Source: BOG-224 sp963783505
GTDB taxonomy: Bacteria > Acidobacteriota > Terriglobia > Bryobacterales > Bryobacteraceae
Direction: 5' to 3'
Assembly (NCBI GenBank): GCA_963783505.1
Contig: CAWAOP010000057.1
Span: forward strand, 78,620 to 142,619
Length of the DNA stretch: 64,000 nucleotides
In this document: piece by piece, positions 24,072 to 33,396 of the stretch
How the letters are laid out: every line of letters starts with the position of its first letter
Position numbering within the stretch: position 1 is the first letter of the stretch
Made by a program: the position numbers and the translations under genes
Notes under the pieces: generated by a model
Told to the model about the DNA's origin: nothing
Database searches by the model: none
The model's input: only the letters and a program-made list of their open reading frames with translations

Positions 24072-25856
24072 ATGCAGAGCTTGTCCGGCAAGGCGCGCCT
24101 TTGGGCCGTCGCCCTCTGTGCGCCCGCTATTCTCGCTCCGCCCGCCCTGCGAGCGGACGCAACCATCCGCTATGAATACCAGATGACTCCCGCCGTGTTG
24201 ATGCCGGCCGGAATGCCGCATTCGCAAATCGTGCGGATCAAGGGCAATAAGGCTTGGTACCAATCCGGCGACCAGACATTCGTGCTCGATTTGGCAAAGC
24301 AGGAAATGACTCTGATGGATGCCGCGGGCAAGACGTACGCCACCACTCCGCTTTCGCAGTACGCCAAACTCGCCCTCGCCGCGATGCCGGAAGCGCCCGC
24401 GGGCGTGGGCCCATCCGTTCAAGACATTTTGGCCAAGATGAAAACGACTACTCAATCCAAGGTGACCGGTAAGACCGACTCGATCCTGGGCGTGCAGGCG
24501 GCGGAGCGCGAGGTTGATTTCACCATCGAAATACCTATGCCCGAGGGCATGCCGATATCCAGCATGTCGATGAAGATGGTGGTTCACATCTGGTCCGCAA
24601 AACCGGAAGAGGCTCTTCGCCTTCCTGCCGTACGTGAATTGTCCGCGCTCAATCAGTGGCAGAAGTACGCCCTCAATTTGGGTGAGCTGTTCCAGAATAT
24701 GCCGGGAGCCGGATCGGGAGCGTCCATCGTAGACGAACTTTCCAAAGATCAGTCCGTGATCCTGCGGACCACGATGGAAATGCAGATGGGCGGCATGCCG
24801 GGCCTTGAGAATATCGCCGGCGCCGGCTTTCAAATGAAGATGGAGGCTACGGAGATTTCCGCCGCCCCCGTTGACGACTCCTTGTTTCAGATTCCCAAGG
24901 ATTACGACCGGAAGCCCTTCGACCAAATTCTAAAGGCTACCATCGCAGATCTGACTCACCCCGCGAAGCTCGCCGCGGAAGGCGCCGCGCCGCCGCAGCC
25001 AGCCGGCGTAAAGGCGTATGCGCCGAGCCTCAGCCCTCTCAGCCAGGAAAGCCCGGCCTATCCGGCGGAGGCGCGCGCGCAGAACATTTATGGCGACGTC
25101 CAGCTTCTGCTCACGCTCGATGCCCAGGGTAACGTCACTGAGGCCGAACCGTTGACCGGGCCTAAGCTGCTGCGCCAGCCGGCCATCGATTCTGCCATGA
25201 AGTGGAAATTCAGGCCGGTCCTGCGGGATGGCAAGCCGGTCACGGCGCTCACGGACGTATCGGTCGATTTCTCCGAGCCGGATGGCGGGTTTCACCCCGG
25301 AGAGATGGACTTGGCGGACGAGATGAGCGCTACCGAGCGCCTGAAGCAGTTGAAGGAAGCGATGCCCCGCACCCCGCAGCAGACGCTCGCCGATCTGGAG
25401 CAGGACAGCGGCGGCGGCGATGCCGACAGGCGCTATTACGCGCTCGATAGTCTGGCCGATGCCGCCATGAACGCGGGTGATACCGATAAGGCCGTGGCCT
25501 ACGCCAACGAGTTGCTCTCCACAGCCGCCAAACATTCCAAAGACTGGCATACGGGCGATGCCATCCACGCAGGCAACACCGTCCTGGGGCTCGCGGCGCT
25601 GGAGCGCGGCGACGCCGGCAAGGCGGGAGATTATCTGCTGAAGTCGGCCCAGACCGACGGCTCGCCGGTGCTCGGTTCGTTCGGTCCCACCATGAAGCTG
25701 GCCAAGGCCCTTCTCGACAAGGGCGAGCGTAACGTCGTTCTCCAGTACTTAAGCCTGTGCCGTGCGTTTTGGGAGAAAGGGCGCGAAAGACTGGACCAGT
25801 GGGCCCAGGACATCGCCGCGGGCAAATCTCCGGACTTCAGCTTCAACATGCGATGA
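24072..25856 (+). CDS. secreted protein with TonB-type C-terminal domain and helical repeats
   Basis: 594 residues with a signal peptide (LWAVALCAPAILAPPALRAD). Residues 30-290 form a Met-rich domain of DUF4412-like appearance (RIKGNKAWYQSGDQTFVLDL). At about 330-400 lies a TonB/energy-transducer domain: SPAYPAEARAQNIYGDVQLL, then GNVTEAEPLTGPKLLRQPA and WKFRPVLRDGKPV. The last 170 residues are helical, TPR-like (DAAMNAGDTDKAVAYANELL). There is no N-terminal Pro-rich spanning arm, so it is probably a periplasmic protein that borrowed the TonB fold. Function unknown. It is probably the original neighbour of the sigma54 activator before the cassettes arrived. Confidence 0.75.
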   Translation: MQSLSGKARLWAVALCAPAILAPPALRADATIRYEYQMTPAVLMPAGMPHSQIVRIKGNKAWYQSGDQTFVLDLAKQEMTLMDAAGKTYATTPLSQYAKLALAAMPEAPAGVGPSVQDILAKMKTTTQSKVTGKTDSILGVQAAEREVDFTIEIPMPEGMPISSMSMKMVVHIWSAKPEEALRLPAVRELSALNQWQKYALNLGELFQNMPGAGSGASIVDELSKDQSVILRTTMEMQMGGMPGLENIAGAGFQMKMEATEISAAPVDDSLFQIPKDYDRKPFDQILKATIADLTHPAKLAAEGAAPPQPAGVKAYAPSLSPLSQESPAYPAEARAQNIYGDVQLLLTLDAQGNVTEAEPLTGPKLLRQPAIDSAMKWKFRPVLRDGKPVTALTDVSVDFSEPDGGFHPGEMDLADEMSATERLKQLKEAMPRTPQQTLADLEQDSGGGDADRRYYALDSLADAAMNAGDTDKAVAYANELLSTAAKHSKDWHTGDAIHAGNTVLGLAALERGDAGKAGDYLLKSAQTDGSPVLGSFGPTMKLAKALLDKGERNVVLQYLSLCRAFWEKGRERLDQWAQDIAAGKSPDFSFNMR

Positions 25857-26126
25857 GCGCGCTGAGCCGCGGCGCTCCGCATAACTCGTCGCGGTGGCGG
25901 AATAGCAGCGCCCGGCTCTCTCACGTTAAAGAAGACGCGGGGGTTAAAACCCTCAAGTTTTTCGCTTGTTTTGGCACGCCTAAAGGCGAGCCCCGATACA
26001 AACCATCCAACTTCGGATCTCAGGTTCAGTCGCGCGCATTTGCCCTCATCGCCAGGCGCTAGCCTATGATGGGTTCAGGTCCGCCGGGCAGAATCGCATA
26101 GGCGCGGCGGAGCGGAGATAGCGCTC

Positions 26127-26705
26127 ATGTACCTGATCTTCGACACGGAAACCACCGGGTTGCCAACCCGGCGCGGCGCGCCGCCTTCGGACGTAACCGC
26201 CTGGCCGCGCATGGTCCAACTGGCTTGGGCAGTATACGACGCGAGCGGCAATCGAACGGCCGCACGGAGCTTCCTGATTCGTCCCGATGGCTTCACGATT
26301 CCGAAAGATGCGCAGCGGCTGCATGGCATCTCCACGGAAATCGCCGCGCGCGGCGGTGTTCCCGTGGGGGAGGCTCTCGCGCCTTTCGCCGAAGCCGCGG
26401 GCTCGGCGAAGCTGATGGTCGCGCACAATTTCAGCTACGATTCGGGCGTGGTGGGAGCCGAGTTCCACAGGCTGAAGCTGGCCAACCCAATCGCCGGCAA
26501 GCCGCGCGTTTGTACGATGGAAGCGGCGACGAGGTATTGCGCGATTCCCAGCTCGCGCGGCTTTAAATGGCCCAACCTGGAGGAATTGCACCGGAAGCTG
26601 TTTGGAGCGGGCCTCGGAGAGGCGCACAATGCCGAGGCGGACGTTGAGTCGTGCGCTAAGTGCTTTTTCGAGTTGATTCGATTGAACGTGGTGCGGTTGA
26701 GTTAG
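26127..26705 (+). CDS. DEDDh 3'-5' exonuclease, DNA polymerase III epsilon-like
   Basis: 192 residues. Exo I is IFDTETTG near the N-terminus, Exo II is MVAHNFSYDSGVV and Exo III is AHNAEADVESC, so all four acids and the general-base His are present. The protein lacks extra domains and is of the stand-alone DnaQ-like exonuclease class that trims DNA or RNA ends. It lies about 90 bases upstream of a MOSC-domain gene on the same strand. Confidence 0.9.
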   Translation: MYLIFDTETTGLPTRRGAPPSDVTAWPRMVQLAWAVYDASGNRTAARSFLIRPDGFTIPKDAQRLHGISTEIAARGGVPVGEALAPFAEAAGSAKLMVAHNFSYDSGVVGAEFHRLKLANPIAGKPRVCTMEAATRYCAIPSSRGFKWPNLEELHRKLFGAGLGEAHNAEADVESCAKCFFELIRLNVVRLS

Positions 26706-26794
26706 GGTGCGGGCTTGTTGAGAGACTTGGCAGGCGAAAGCGGCTGCCCCACTTTGATCCGCGAGTGATTGAGCTTTCGTTGTGGGATGGAACG

Positions 26795-27280
26795 ATGACT
26801 GGAACGATCGTGCAAGTGAGTATTTCCCCGGGCGGATTGCCTAAGACGGCGATCGAGGGCGGAATGATCTCGGAACTTGGAGTCGAAGGCGACCTTCACG
26901 CCCATCCTAAGGATCACGGCGGTCCGCAAAAGGCCATTCTGCTGGTTTCGGCCGAGGCCATCGAGGAGATGCGCGGGCGCGGCTATCCCGTTTACTCCGG
27001 CGCGCTGGGCGAGAATCTGACGACGCGGGGACTCGACTACCGTCAGCTTCCTGCCGGATCACGATTGCGCGCCGGCGGCGCGTTGCTCGAAATCACTCAG
27101 CCGCGCAAGCCTTGTTCCGCGCTCGATGTTTTCGGCGCCGGCCTGAAAGACGAGTTGTTCGACCCCGAGGTCAAGGCCTTGGGCGCCGCGGCGCCGCGCT
27201 GGGGACTGAGCGGCCTCTACGCCAGCGTCCTCGAACCGGGCGCCGTGCGGGCGGGGGATATAATTGCAGTCGTAGTCTGA
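26795..27280 (+). CDS. MOSC-domain protein
   Basis: 161 residues from the ATG at 26795 (MTGTIVQVSISPGGLPK). The MOSC fold is shown by GDLHAHPKDHGGPQKAILL, GALGENLTTRG and the cysteine segment ITQPRKPCSALD, whose Cys is the sulfur- or molybdenum-binding residue in relatives. Such proteins handle molybdenum cofactor-linked sulfur transfer or N-hydroxylated substrates. It ends three bases before glnE. The frame is open further upstream, but the homology begins here. Confidence 0.88.
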   Translation: MTGTIVQVSISPGGLPKTAIEGGMISELGVEGDLHAHPKDHGGPQKAILLVSAEAIEEMRGRGYPVYSGALGENLTTRGLDYRQLPAGSRLRAGGALLEITQPRKPCSALDVFGAGLKDELFDPEVKALGAAAPRWGLSGLYASVLEPGAVRAGDIIAVVV

Positions 27281-27283
27281 CCC

Positions 27284-30088
27284 ATGGAGACTTCGATCGA
27301 GCTGACGCGGGTTGCGCAGGGGCTTCCGGAACGCATCTCGACGCGCATCCAGCGACTGCTGGCCGCTTCGCCGGATCCCGACAAAGCCGCTCTCCGTTTG
27401 GGACAACTCAAGCAGGAGTCGCTTTCGGGCTTTAGCCGCATCGCGGCGTCGCCCGAGGCGCTGCGATGCGCCATCGCCGTTTTCTCGTTCAGCGAGTTTC
27501 TTTCCTCCGACGTCATCCATAATCCGGAGTTGATCCTGCAAGCCGCCGCCTCGGGCAGCCTCCATCGAACGCTCCGCTCCGAGGAGTTCGCGCAGAAGCT
27601 GATCGAGCGGATTGGGACGGATTCCGGAATTCCTCCCGCCGCCGAACTGGCGCGCTTTCGCCGGAGGCAGTTGCTGCGGATCGTCCTGCGCGATGCGCTG
27701 GGCGTGGCGACGCTCACGGATGTCACCGACGAGCTTTCGAGTCTGGCGGACGCCGTCCTGGACGTGGCTTACCGCCGCATCCGCTCGAGCCTGGTGGCGC
27801 GGCATGGCGAGCCGCTCCTGGCCGGTGGCGGCCCCTGCGGGCTTTCCGTCATTTCGCTGGGGAAACTCGGCGGCCGGGAGTTGAATTACAGCTCCGACAT
27901 CGACCTGATGTTCGTCTACGGCGGGCCGGGCGCGACGAACGGCGCCGCGCCGCTCAGCAACGCGGAGTTTTACAAGAAAGTGGCGAACGAGTACATCGCG
28001 CTGCTCTCTACCTATACCGCCGATGGGCAGTCCTATCGCGTCGATCTGCGCTTGCGGCCGGACGGGCGGCTGGGCGAGATCTGCATCTCCGAGGAAGGCG
28101 CGGAAGCGTATTACGCGCACCGCGGCCGCGACTGGGAGAAGCAGATGCTCATCAAGGCGCGCGTTTCGGCGGGCGAGCCGGAACCGGGACAAGCGTTGCT
28201 GGAGTTTGTGGAGCCTCTGATTTACGAGAGCTCGCTGGATTTCCGGTCCGTGGAAGCGGTTTCCGAGACGCGCCAGAGAATGAGCGAGAAAACGGTTTCC
28301 AAACGCGCGCTTCAGGGCGGACCGGACGTAAAACTCGCGCCCGGCGGAATTCGCGATATCGAATTCCTCGCTCAGTGCCTCCAGCGGCTCCACGGAGGGC
28401 GCGAACCGTGGGTGCGCCACGGCGGCACCATGCTGGCGCTGTTCCGATTGCATGACAAGGGCCTGCTCTCGCCTACGGAATACTCGCGCCTGGCGGAAGC
28501 TTACCAGTTTTTGCGGCACATCGAACACCGGCTGCAAATCGAAGAAGACCGCCAGACGCACACGCTGCCTACGGACTTTGACGCCCTGGACCGCATCGCG
28601 CGGAGAATGCCCGGTGGGACGCTGGCCGATGGCGACGCGCTCATGGCGCGTTTGGAACAGTGCCAGACGGACGTGCGGGAGATTTACGAGCGCGTCATTT
28701 ACGCTCAGAAGCCGGTCTACTACACGCTGCCGGCGCCTCCGGCGCCGTGGGAGGAGGACCACGAGGCGACCGCGCAGCCCACCAGCCTGACGCGCTTTCT
28801 GGACGAGCGGGCCCCGCAGCTCGCCGAAGCGCTGGCAGGCTCCGATCTACGCCGCGGGCAGGAACGGTTCCAGCATTTTCTGGAGCGGGCGTTCGCGGCG
28901 CCGGAGATTCTGGCCCGCCTGGAAGCCGATCCCACGCTGGCGGCCGGCGCGCTGGATCTGTTCGAGCACAGCCCGTATTTCGCCGATGCGCTGCTGCGCG
29001 ATCCCGAGATGCTGGAGGAAATCGGCCGCGACTCGGTTCTCCGCCTCGATCCGCTGGAAACCGCCTCCAGCTTGCGCCGGTTCTACGGCCGCCAGATGCT
29101 GCGAATCCAGAGCCGCAGCGTCTTGAACGGCGCGCCGATATTTGAAACGCTGGCCCAGACCTCCGCACTTGCCGATTGCGTGATCGAGGCCGCATACAGA
29201 CTCGCCCTGAGCGAATCGCAGCGACCGGCGTCCGGGGAATACGAGCCGCGCAAACAGATGATGGTCATCGCGCTCGGGCGGCTGGGCATGCGGGAGTTCG
29301 ATCTGGGCTCCGACGCGGATCTGCTCTTCGTGCTCCCCGATGCGGACGCGGGCGAGCAACCGTTCTGGTCCTCGGTTGCCGAGCACATGATCGATACGCT
29401 GAGCGCTTACACCGGCGTAGGCGTCATGTTCGCGGTGGATACTCGGCTGCGTCCCAATGGCCGCGAGGGCGACCTGGTGCAAACCGAAAGCGCCTATCGC
29501 CGCTACTTCGAGAATCAGGCCGAGGCGTGGGAAGGCATCACCTACATGAAGTCGCGCGGGGTGGCCGGGGATGTGGAGCGCGCCACCGAATTTCTTACCG
29601 ACTTACAGACCATCGACTGGCGGCGCTACGGCCGCAGCAAGCGCTCGCGCCGGGACCTCGCGGAAATGCGCGTCCGCCTGGAGCGCGAGCAAGGCGCGCG
29701 CAATCCGCTCAAGGCCGGAGGGGGCGGCTACTACGATATCGATTTCGTCCTGATGTACCTCCGGCTCAAAGGGGCGGGCATTTTCTACAGGGTGCTGAAC
29801 ACTCCGGAGCGCATCCGCGTGATCGAGCAGATGGGCCACTTGGACCCCGAGGACGCCGACTTTTTGCGCGACGCTTCCACGTTCTACCGCGCCCTGGATC
29901 ACGGCCAGCGCGTTTCCACAGGCCATGCCGAAGGCAAGCTCCCCTCGGCGGAAAGCCAATTAGAGACTTTGGCCGCGCTGGTGAGACGGTGGACGCCCGA
30001 GTCCATGCACAGGCAATCGCTGGAGGCGACGCTCTATGAGATCCGCCTGGGCACCCGCCGGATGTTCAACCGGTTGTTTCTGGAGTAG
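27284..30088 (+). CDS. glnE: bifunctional glutamine synthetase adenylyltransferase/adenylyl-removing enzyme
   Basis: 934 residues, close to the E. coli enzyme. It has two nucleotidyltransferase units, each with the Gx(L)G-type and DxD motifs: GKLGGRELNYSSDIDLMFVY near residue 191 (deadenylylating half) and ALGRLGMREFDLGSDADLLF near 661 (adenylylating half). The linker and C-terminal helical domains are complete (EIRLGTRRMFNRLFLE at the end). It attaches and removes AMP on glutamine synthetase in response to nitrogen status. The 3' end, from 29831, is present again in diverged form at 30859-31116. Confidence 0.95.
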   Translation: METSIELTRVAQGLPERISTRIQRLLAASPDPDKAALRLGQLKQESLSGFSRIAASPEALRCAIAVFSFSEFLSSDVIHNPELILQAAASGSLHRTLRSEEFAQKLIERIGTDSGIPPAAELARFRRRQLLRIVLRDALGVATLTDVTDELSSLADAVLDVAYRRIRSSLVARHGEPLLAGGGPCGLSVISLGKLGGRELNYSSDIDLMFVYGGPGATNGAAPLSNAEFYKKVANEYIALLSTYTADGQSYRVDLRLRPDGRLGEICISEEGAEAYYAHRGRDWEKQMLIKARVSAGEPEPGQALLEFVEPLIYESSLDFRSVEAVSETRQRMSEKTVSKRALQGGPDVKLAPGGIRDIEFLAQCLQRLHGGREPWVRHGGTMLALFRLHDKGLLSPTEYSRLAEAYQFLRHIEHRLQIEEDRQTHTLPTDFDALDRIARRMPGGTLADGDALMARLEQCQTDVREIYERVIYAQKPVYYTLPAPPAPWEEDHEATAQPTSLTRFLDERAPQLAEALAGSDLRRGQERFQHFLERAFAAPEILARLEADPTLAAGALDLFEHSPYFADALLRDPEMLEEIGRDSVLRLDPLETASSLRRFYGRQMLRIQSRSVLNGAPIFETLAQTSALADCVIEAAYRLALSESQRPASGEYEPRKQMMVIALGRLGMREFDLGSDADLLFVLPDADAGEQPFWSSVAEHMIDTLSAYTGVGVMFAVDTRLRPNGREGDLVQTESAYRRYFENQAEAWEGITYMKSRGVAGDVERATEFLTDLQTIDWRRYGRSKRSRRDLAEMRVRLEREQGARNPLKAGGGGYYDIDFVLMYLRLKGAGIFYRVLNTPERIRVIEQMGHLDPEDADFLRDASTFYRALDHGQRVSTGHAEGKLPSAESQLETLAALVRRWTPESMHRQSLEATLYEIRLGTRRMFNRLFLE
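29831..30088 (+). repeat. glnE 3' end, copy 1 (in the intact gene)
   Basis: The last 258 bases of glnE align without gaps to 30859-31116; I count 30 mismatches (about 88 percent identity), mostly at third codon positions, with six of 85 residues changed. Confidence 0.9.
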
Positions 30089-30134
30089 TGCCCGCCCGAA
30101 AACCGGCGCAGGCTGGCAGGCAGCCACGATGAAC

Positions 30135-30163
30135 CTGACAACTGGTAACATACAGTTTACGGT
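30135..30163 (+). promoter_or_regulatory. candidate higBA promoter with overlapping inverted repeat
   Basis: CTGACA (30135-30140) and a weak TACGGT (30158-30163) are 17 bases apart. Between them AACTG (30140-30144) and CAGTT (30153-30157) form an inverted repeat, a plausible autoregulatory operator. The start would fall almost at the toxin ATG (30172), implying a near-leaderless message; no Shine-Dalgarno is seen there. Confidence 0.4.
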
Positions 30164-30171
30164 GTATTCCG

Positions 30172-30450
30172 ATGATCGGGAGCTTCAAGCACCGGGGCCT
30201 GAAACGGCTCTATGAACGTGGCGACCGGAGCGGGATACGGCCTGATTTGGTGGACACGGTTCAGGAGATTCTGACCGTCCTCGATAAGGCTGCTACGCCA
30301 CAGGCGCTGAACCTTCCCGGTTATCGTCTTCACCCGCTGAAAGGCGATTTGGAGGGGTTTTGGTCTGTGACGGTGCGGGCCAACTGGCGCATCATGTTTC
30401 GTTTCGACGAAGGCGCCGCGTTTGACGTTGAATTCATCGATTACCATTGA
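30172..30450 (+). CDS. higB: HigB-type toxin (RelE/ParE superfamily)
   Basis: 92 residues matching the HigB pattern: SFKHRGLKRLYERGD at the N-terminus, LNLPGYRLHPLKGDLEGFWS in the middle and the conserved VRANWRIMFRF strand. HigB toxins cut mRNA on the ribosome. The toxin-first order followed by an XRE antitoxin is typical of higBA. It sits 83 bases behind the glnE stop, within the segment bounded by two glnE 3' ends. Confidence 0.92.
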   Translation: MIGSFKHRGLKRLYERGDRSGIRPDLVDTVQEILTVLDKAATPQALNLPGYRLHPLKGDLEGFWSVTVRANWRIMFRFDEGAAFDVEFIDYH

Positions 30451-30463
30451 AGGAGAATACGAC

Positions 30464-30769
30464 ATGCCCATGAAGAATCCCGCACATCCCGGACGCATCG
30501 TTCGGAGCGCGTGCCTTGAGCCGTTGGGCCTGTCTGTGACCGCTGGGGCGAAGATTCTCGGCGTCACCCGGCAGACTCTCACCAAGGTCATTAACGGCAA
30601 GTCCGGCATCAGCCCGGAAATGGCTATCCGGCTGACGAAAGCATTCGGCAGCACGGAGGAAACGTGGATGGGAATGCAGCTTGCCTACGACCTTGCCGCC
30701 GCGCGCAGGGAAGAAAGCAAAATCAAGGTGCGTCGCCAGTACGTTCCGCAAGAACTGCACGTCCAATAA
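30464..30769 (+). CDS. higA: HigA-type antitoxin (XRE-family HTH)
   Basis: 101 residues from the ATG at 30464, preceded by AAGGAGA eight bases upstream. MKNPAHPGRIVRSACLEPLG, the HTH TAGAKILGVTRQTLTKVING and SGISPEMAIRLTKAFGS are standard VapI/HigA features. It neutralises HigB and probably represses the operon. It lies 13 bases after higB. Confidence 0.92.
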   Translation: MPMKNPAHPGRIVRSACLEPLGLSVTAGAKILGVTRQTLTKVINGKSGISPEMAIRLTKAFGSTEETWMGMQLAYDLAAARREESKIKVRRQYVPQELHVQ

Positions 30770-30858
30770 CGCCCGGCCGGGCCGAGCCTCCCCGGTTTGT
30801 GAGCCGTCCCGTAAAGGGGAACGTTTTTGCATATCCAGGCTGACCGCCTGCGAAAGTG

Positions 30859-31116
30859 ATGGGCCACCTGGACCCCGAGGACGCCGACTTCCTGCGCGAC
30901 GCCGCTACGTTCTACCGCGCCCTGGATCACGGCCAGCGCGTTTCCACGGGTCACGCCGAGGGGAACCTCCCTTCGGCCGAAAGCCAGGTGGAGACGCTTG
31001 CCGCGCTGGTGAAACGGTGGACGCCGGATTCCATGCACGGCCAATCGCTCGAAGCGACGCTCTATGAGATCCGCCTCGGTACCCGCCGGATGTTCAACCG
31101 GTTGTTTCTCGAGTAG
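30859..31116 (+). pseudogene. diverged second copy of the glnE 3' end
   Basis: Encodes 85 residues (MGHLDPEDADFLRDAATFYR to RRMFNRLFLE) with no gap and no stop against the glnE C-terminus. Most of the 30 base differences are silent, so this piece diverged while still part of a working glnE in some lineage and was separated later. An in-frame ATG exists but no ribosome binding site is evident; expression is not expected. Confidence 0.9.
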
Positions 31117-31260
31117 GCCGCGCGAAGCAAGCGGGATAGTGGGTTTCGGCCACTGAATGAGATTCGGAAGTCTAAATGGAAACTCCGGCTTATTCCGTTC
31201 GGGGCAGAACGTTTCGCCTTCGCAATGCGTATTTACTTTGAACAAGAGGAGTGTGCGCTC

Positions 31261-32925
31261 ATGCGGAAGATCTTGTGGACCGTCTTTTTCAGTCTCGCAG
31301 CCTGCCTGGGGTTCGGCCAAACGCCGGAGAGCGCCGACAAGTTCGAAGCCGCCGACGTACACGCCAGTCCGAAAGCCCAAAACCAGAACTTCCGAACCCC
31401 GGCCGCCGCCAACGGCCGTTACACCGTCAGGTACGCGACCATGGTGGATCTCATCCGCACGTCGTACGGGGTGGAAGCGGACAAGGTGCTGGGCGGTCCG
31501 AGCTGGCTCGAAATGCGCAAGTTCGACATCGTCGCCAAGGTCCCCAGCGATGCCAAGGTTGAAGACTGGAAGCCGGCCCTTCAAGCGCTTCTGGCCGACC
31601 GCTTCAAACTGGTACTACACCAGGACACCAAGCCCCTGCCTGCCTACGCTCTGACGGCCGGCAAGAAGCCCCAGCTCAAGGAGGCCGAAGGGACCGAGGA
31701 AGCGGGCTGCAAAACCCAAACGAGTGTCGCTCCCTCCACGGCGACCGATAGCGGAGGCGCGACGCTGGGCGCCGTAAACGGGACGCCCATAGGCCTGAAC
31801 TCGGACCTGAATGTCCAGTTCTTGTGCCGGAACCTGACCATTCCGAAACTGGGAGAGCAAATACGAAGCATGTTGGGAGCGTCCTTGATCCAGAGTCCGA
31901 TCCTGGATCGGACGGGCCTCAAGGGAGCCTACAACTTCGACGTTCGTATCACGATGCAAATGGCGACGATGCTTACTTCGGGCGGAACGAGTGTCGGCAA
32001 CCTCATCAGCGACGCGCTGGAAAAACAGCTCGGCCTGAAACTGGAGCGGGTAGACGTTCCGACGCCGGTGATCCTGGTGGATAGCGTGGCCGAACAGCCC
32101 AGCGATAATTCGCCAGGGCTGGCGGAAATCATGCCTCCCATTCCGCCGCCGGCCGAGTTCGAAGTGGCCAGCGTGAAACTGGTCGATCCAAATCCAAACG
32201 GACCGTCGGCGATGTCGATGCGCGCTCAGCCCGGAGGCCGGTTTGTAGCCACCGGCATACCTTTGAGCATTCTCATGTCGCTGGCGTTTTCAAATGAGGG
32301 CTACTCACGGGTTACCGGAACGCCCACCTGGATGGGTTCCGTCCGTGTGGACGTCAACGCCAAGGCGCCGGCGGGAGTCGAGATCTCCACCAGCGACAGG
32401 GAGACGCTCGCGCCGATGATGCTTTCCCTTCTCAAGGAACGCTTCGGGCTGAAGTACCATTCCGAGGAGCAGCAGGTGACCGCGTACACGTTGGTGGCTG
32501 CCAAGCCGAAGCTGAAGCAGTCCGATCCCAAGAGCAGGACGTACTGCAAGTCCGGCTCCGCCCCGGCAGGTTCGCCCGCCGGAACCCAGATCATCACCTG
32601 CCAGAACATCTCGATGGACGAGTTCGCCGACTGGCTTCGCGGGAGGGCGCAGGAACTTACCTGGCCAGTGTTGAACGGAACCGATTTGGATGGCCGCTGG
32701 GACTTTTCTTTCACGTTCAGCCCACTCGGCGCCGCGTTGCGAACGGCGCTGGCGGGCGGCGGCGCCTCGGCCGCAGGCGGCCCAGCCATGGCGGCGGACC
32801 CAATCGGCGGCGTCACCATTTTCGAAGCGCTCGAAAAGCAGGCCGGGCTGAAGCTGACTGCCCAGAAGCGCCCGCAGCAGATGATTGTGATCGACCATCT
32901 GGAACAGAAGCCGACTGAAAACTGA
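31261..32925 (+). CDS. TIGR03435-family protein with two domains
   Basis: 554 residues from the ATG at 31261 (GAGGAG about nine bases upstream). A signal peptide (MRKILWTVFFSLAACLGFGQ) is followed by two copies of the TIGR03435 domain: the first begins FEAADVHASPKAQ, the second FEVASVKLVDPNPNGPSAMS, each with the later block of an LKERFGLKYH or LLADRFKLVLH type and VIDHLEQKPTEN/ILVDSVAEQPSDN endings. Most members have one domain. The family is abundant in Solibacter-like Acidobacteria; its function is unknown. It is a good marker for the phylum. Confidence 0.88.
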   Translation: MRKILWTVFFSLAACLGFGQTPESADKFEAADVHASPKAQNQNFRTPAAANGRYTVRYATMVDLIRTSYGVEADKVLGGPSWLEMRKFDIVAKVPSDAKVEDWKPALQALLADRFKLVLHQDTKPLPAYALTAGKKPQLKEAEGTEEAGCKTQTSVAPSTATDSGGATLGAVNGTPIGLNSDLNVQFLCRNLTIPKLGEQIRSMLGASLIQSPILDRTGLKGAYNFDVRITMQMATMLTSGGTSVGNLISDALEKQLGLKLERVDVPTPVILVDSVAEQPSDNSPGLAEIMPPIPPPAEFEVASVKLVDPNPNGPSAMSMRAQPGGRFVATGIPLSILMSLAFSNEGYSRVTGTPTWMGSVRVDVNAKAPAGVEISTSDRETLAPMMLSLLKERFGLKYHSEEQQVTAYTLVAAKPKLKQSDPKSRTYCKSGSAPAGSPAGTQIITCQNISMDEFADWLRGRAQELTWPVLNGTDLDGRWDFSFTFSPLGAALRTALAGGGASAAGGPAMAADPIGGVTIFEALEKQAGLKLTAQKRPQQMIVIDHLEQKPTEN

Positions 32926-33060
32926 ACGGAGCCTGGTTCCTCACAACCTGCGCGGATGTCGCGTTTTGGGGAAAATGGCCTCCAGCGTGGGCGCTTGACC
33001 CGTGGGCGCTTGCCACTGGCGTTCGGGGCCGCATCGGTCTACACTGGTCGCTACGAGATC

Positions 33061-33396
33061 ATGGAAATCACTCATAGGGAAATGGCGCCGGGAGTCGAGG
33101 CTATCGCGATCTCCGGAAAGGTCCGGATGGGGCCGTCGAGCGAGCCGATTGTCGCCACGGTCGAGGAGTTGCTTCGACAGGGGAAGCGAAAGCTGATCTT
33201 CGATCTATCGGGCGTGACCGGCATCGATAGCACCGGCATCGGCCGTTTCATCTCCGCCTATAACAAGGTGGCGGCGACCGGGGGCGATATGCGCATGGCC
33301 GGGGCGGCCGGGCACGTCTTCGACGCGTTCCATATCAGCCTTCTCGACACCGTATTCCGCTTTTACGCGACGGTGGAGGACGCCGCGAAGGCTTGA
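33061..33396 (+). CDS. STAS-domain protein, anti-sigma-factor antagonist-like
   Basis: 111 residues from the ATG at 33061. KLIFDLSGVTGIDSTGIGRF is the conserved STAS strand-loop-helix with the phosphorylatable Ser in DSTG. Such proteins bind and release anti-sigma kinases in partner-switching cascades. No kinase or phosphatase is next to it. The cupin gene begins immediately after its stop. Confidence 0.9.
   Translation: MEITHREMAPGVEAIAISGKVRMGPSSEPIVATVEELLRQGKRKLIFDLSGVTGIDSTGIGRFISAYNKVAATGGDMRMAGAAGHVFDAFHISLLDTVFRFYATVEDAAKA

Noticed and set aside
25857..26126. Possible small gene between the TonB-like protein and the exonuclease
   Set aside because: A frame runs through it but begins inside the previous gene and shows no protein-like pattern or start signal.
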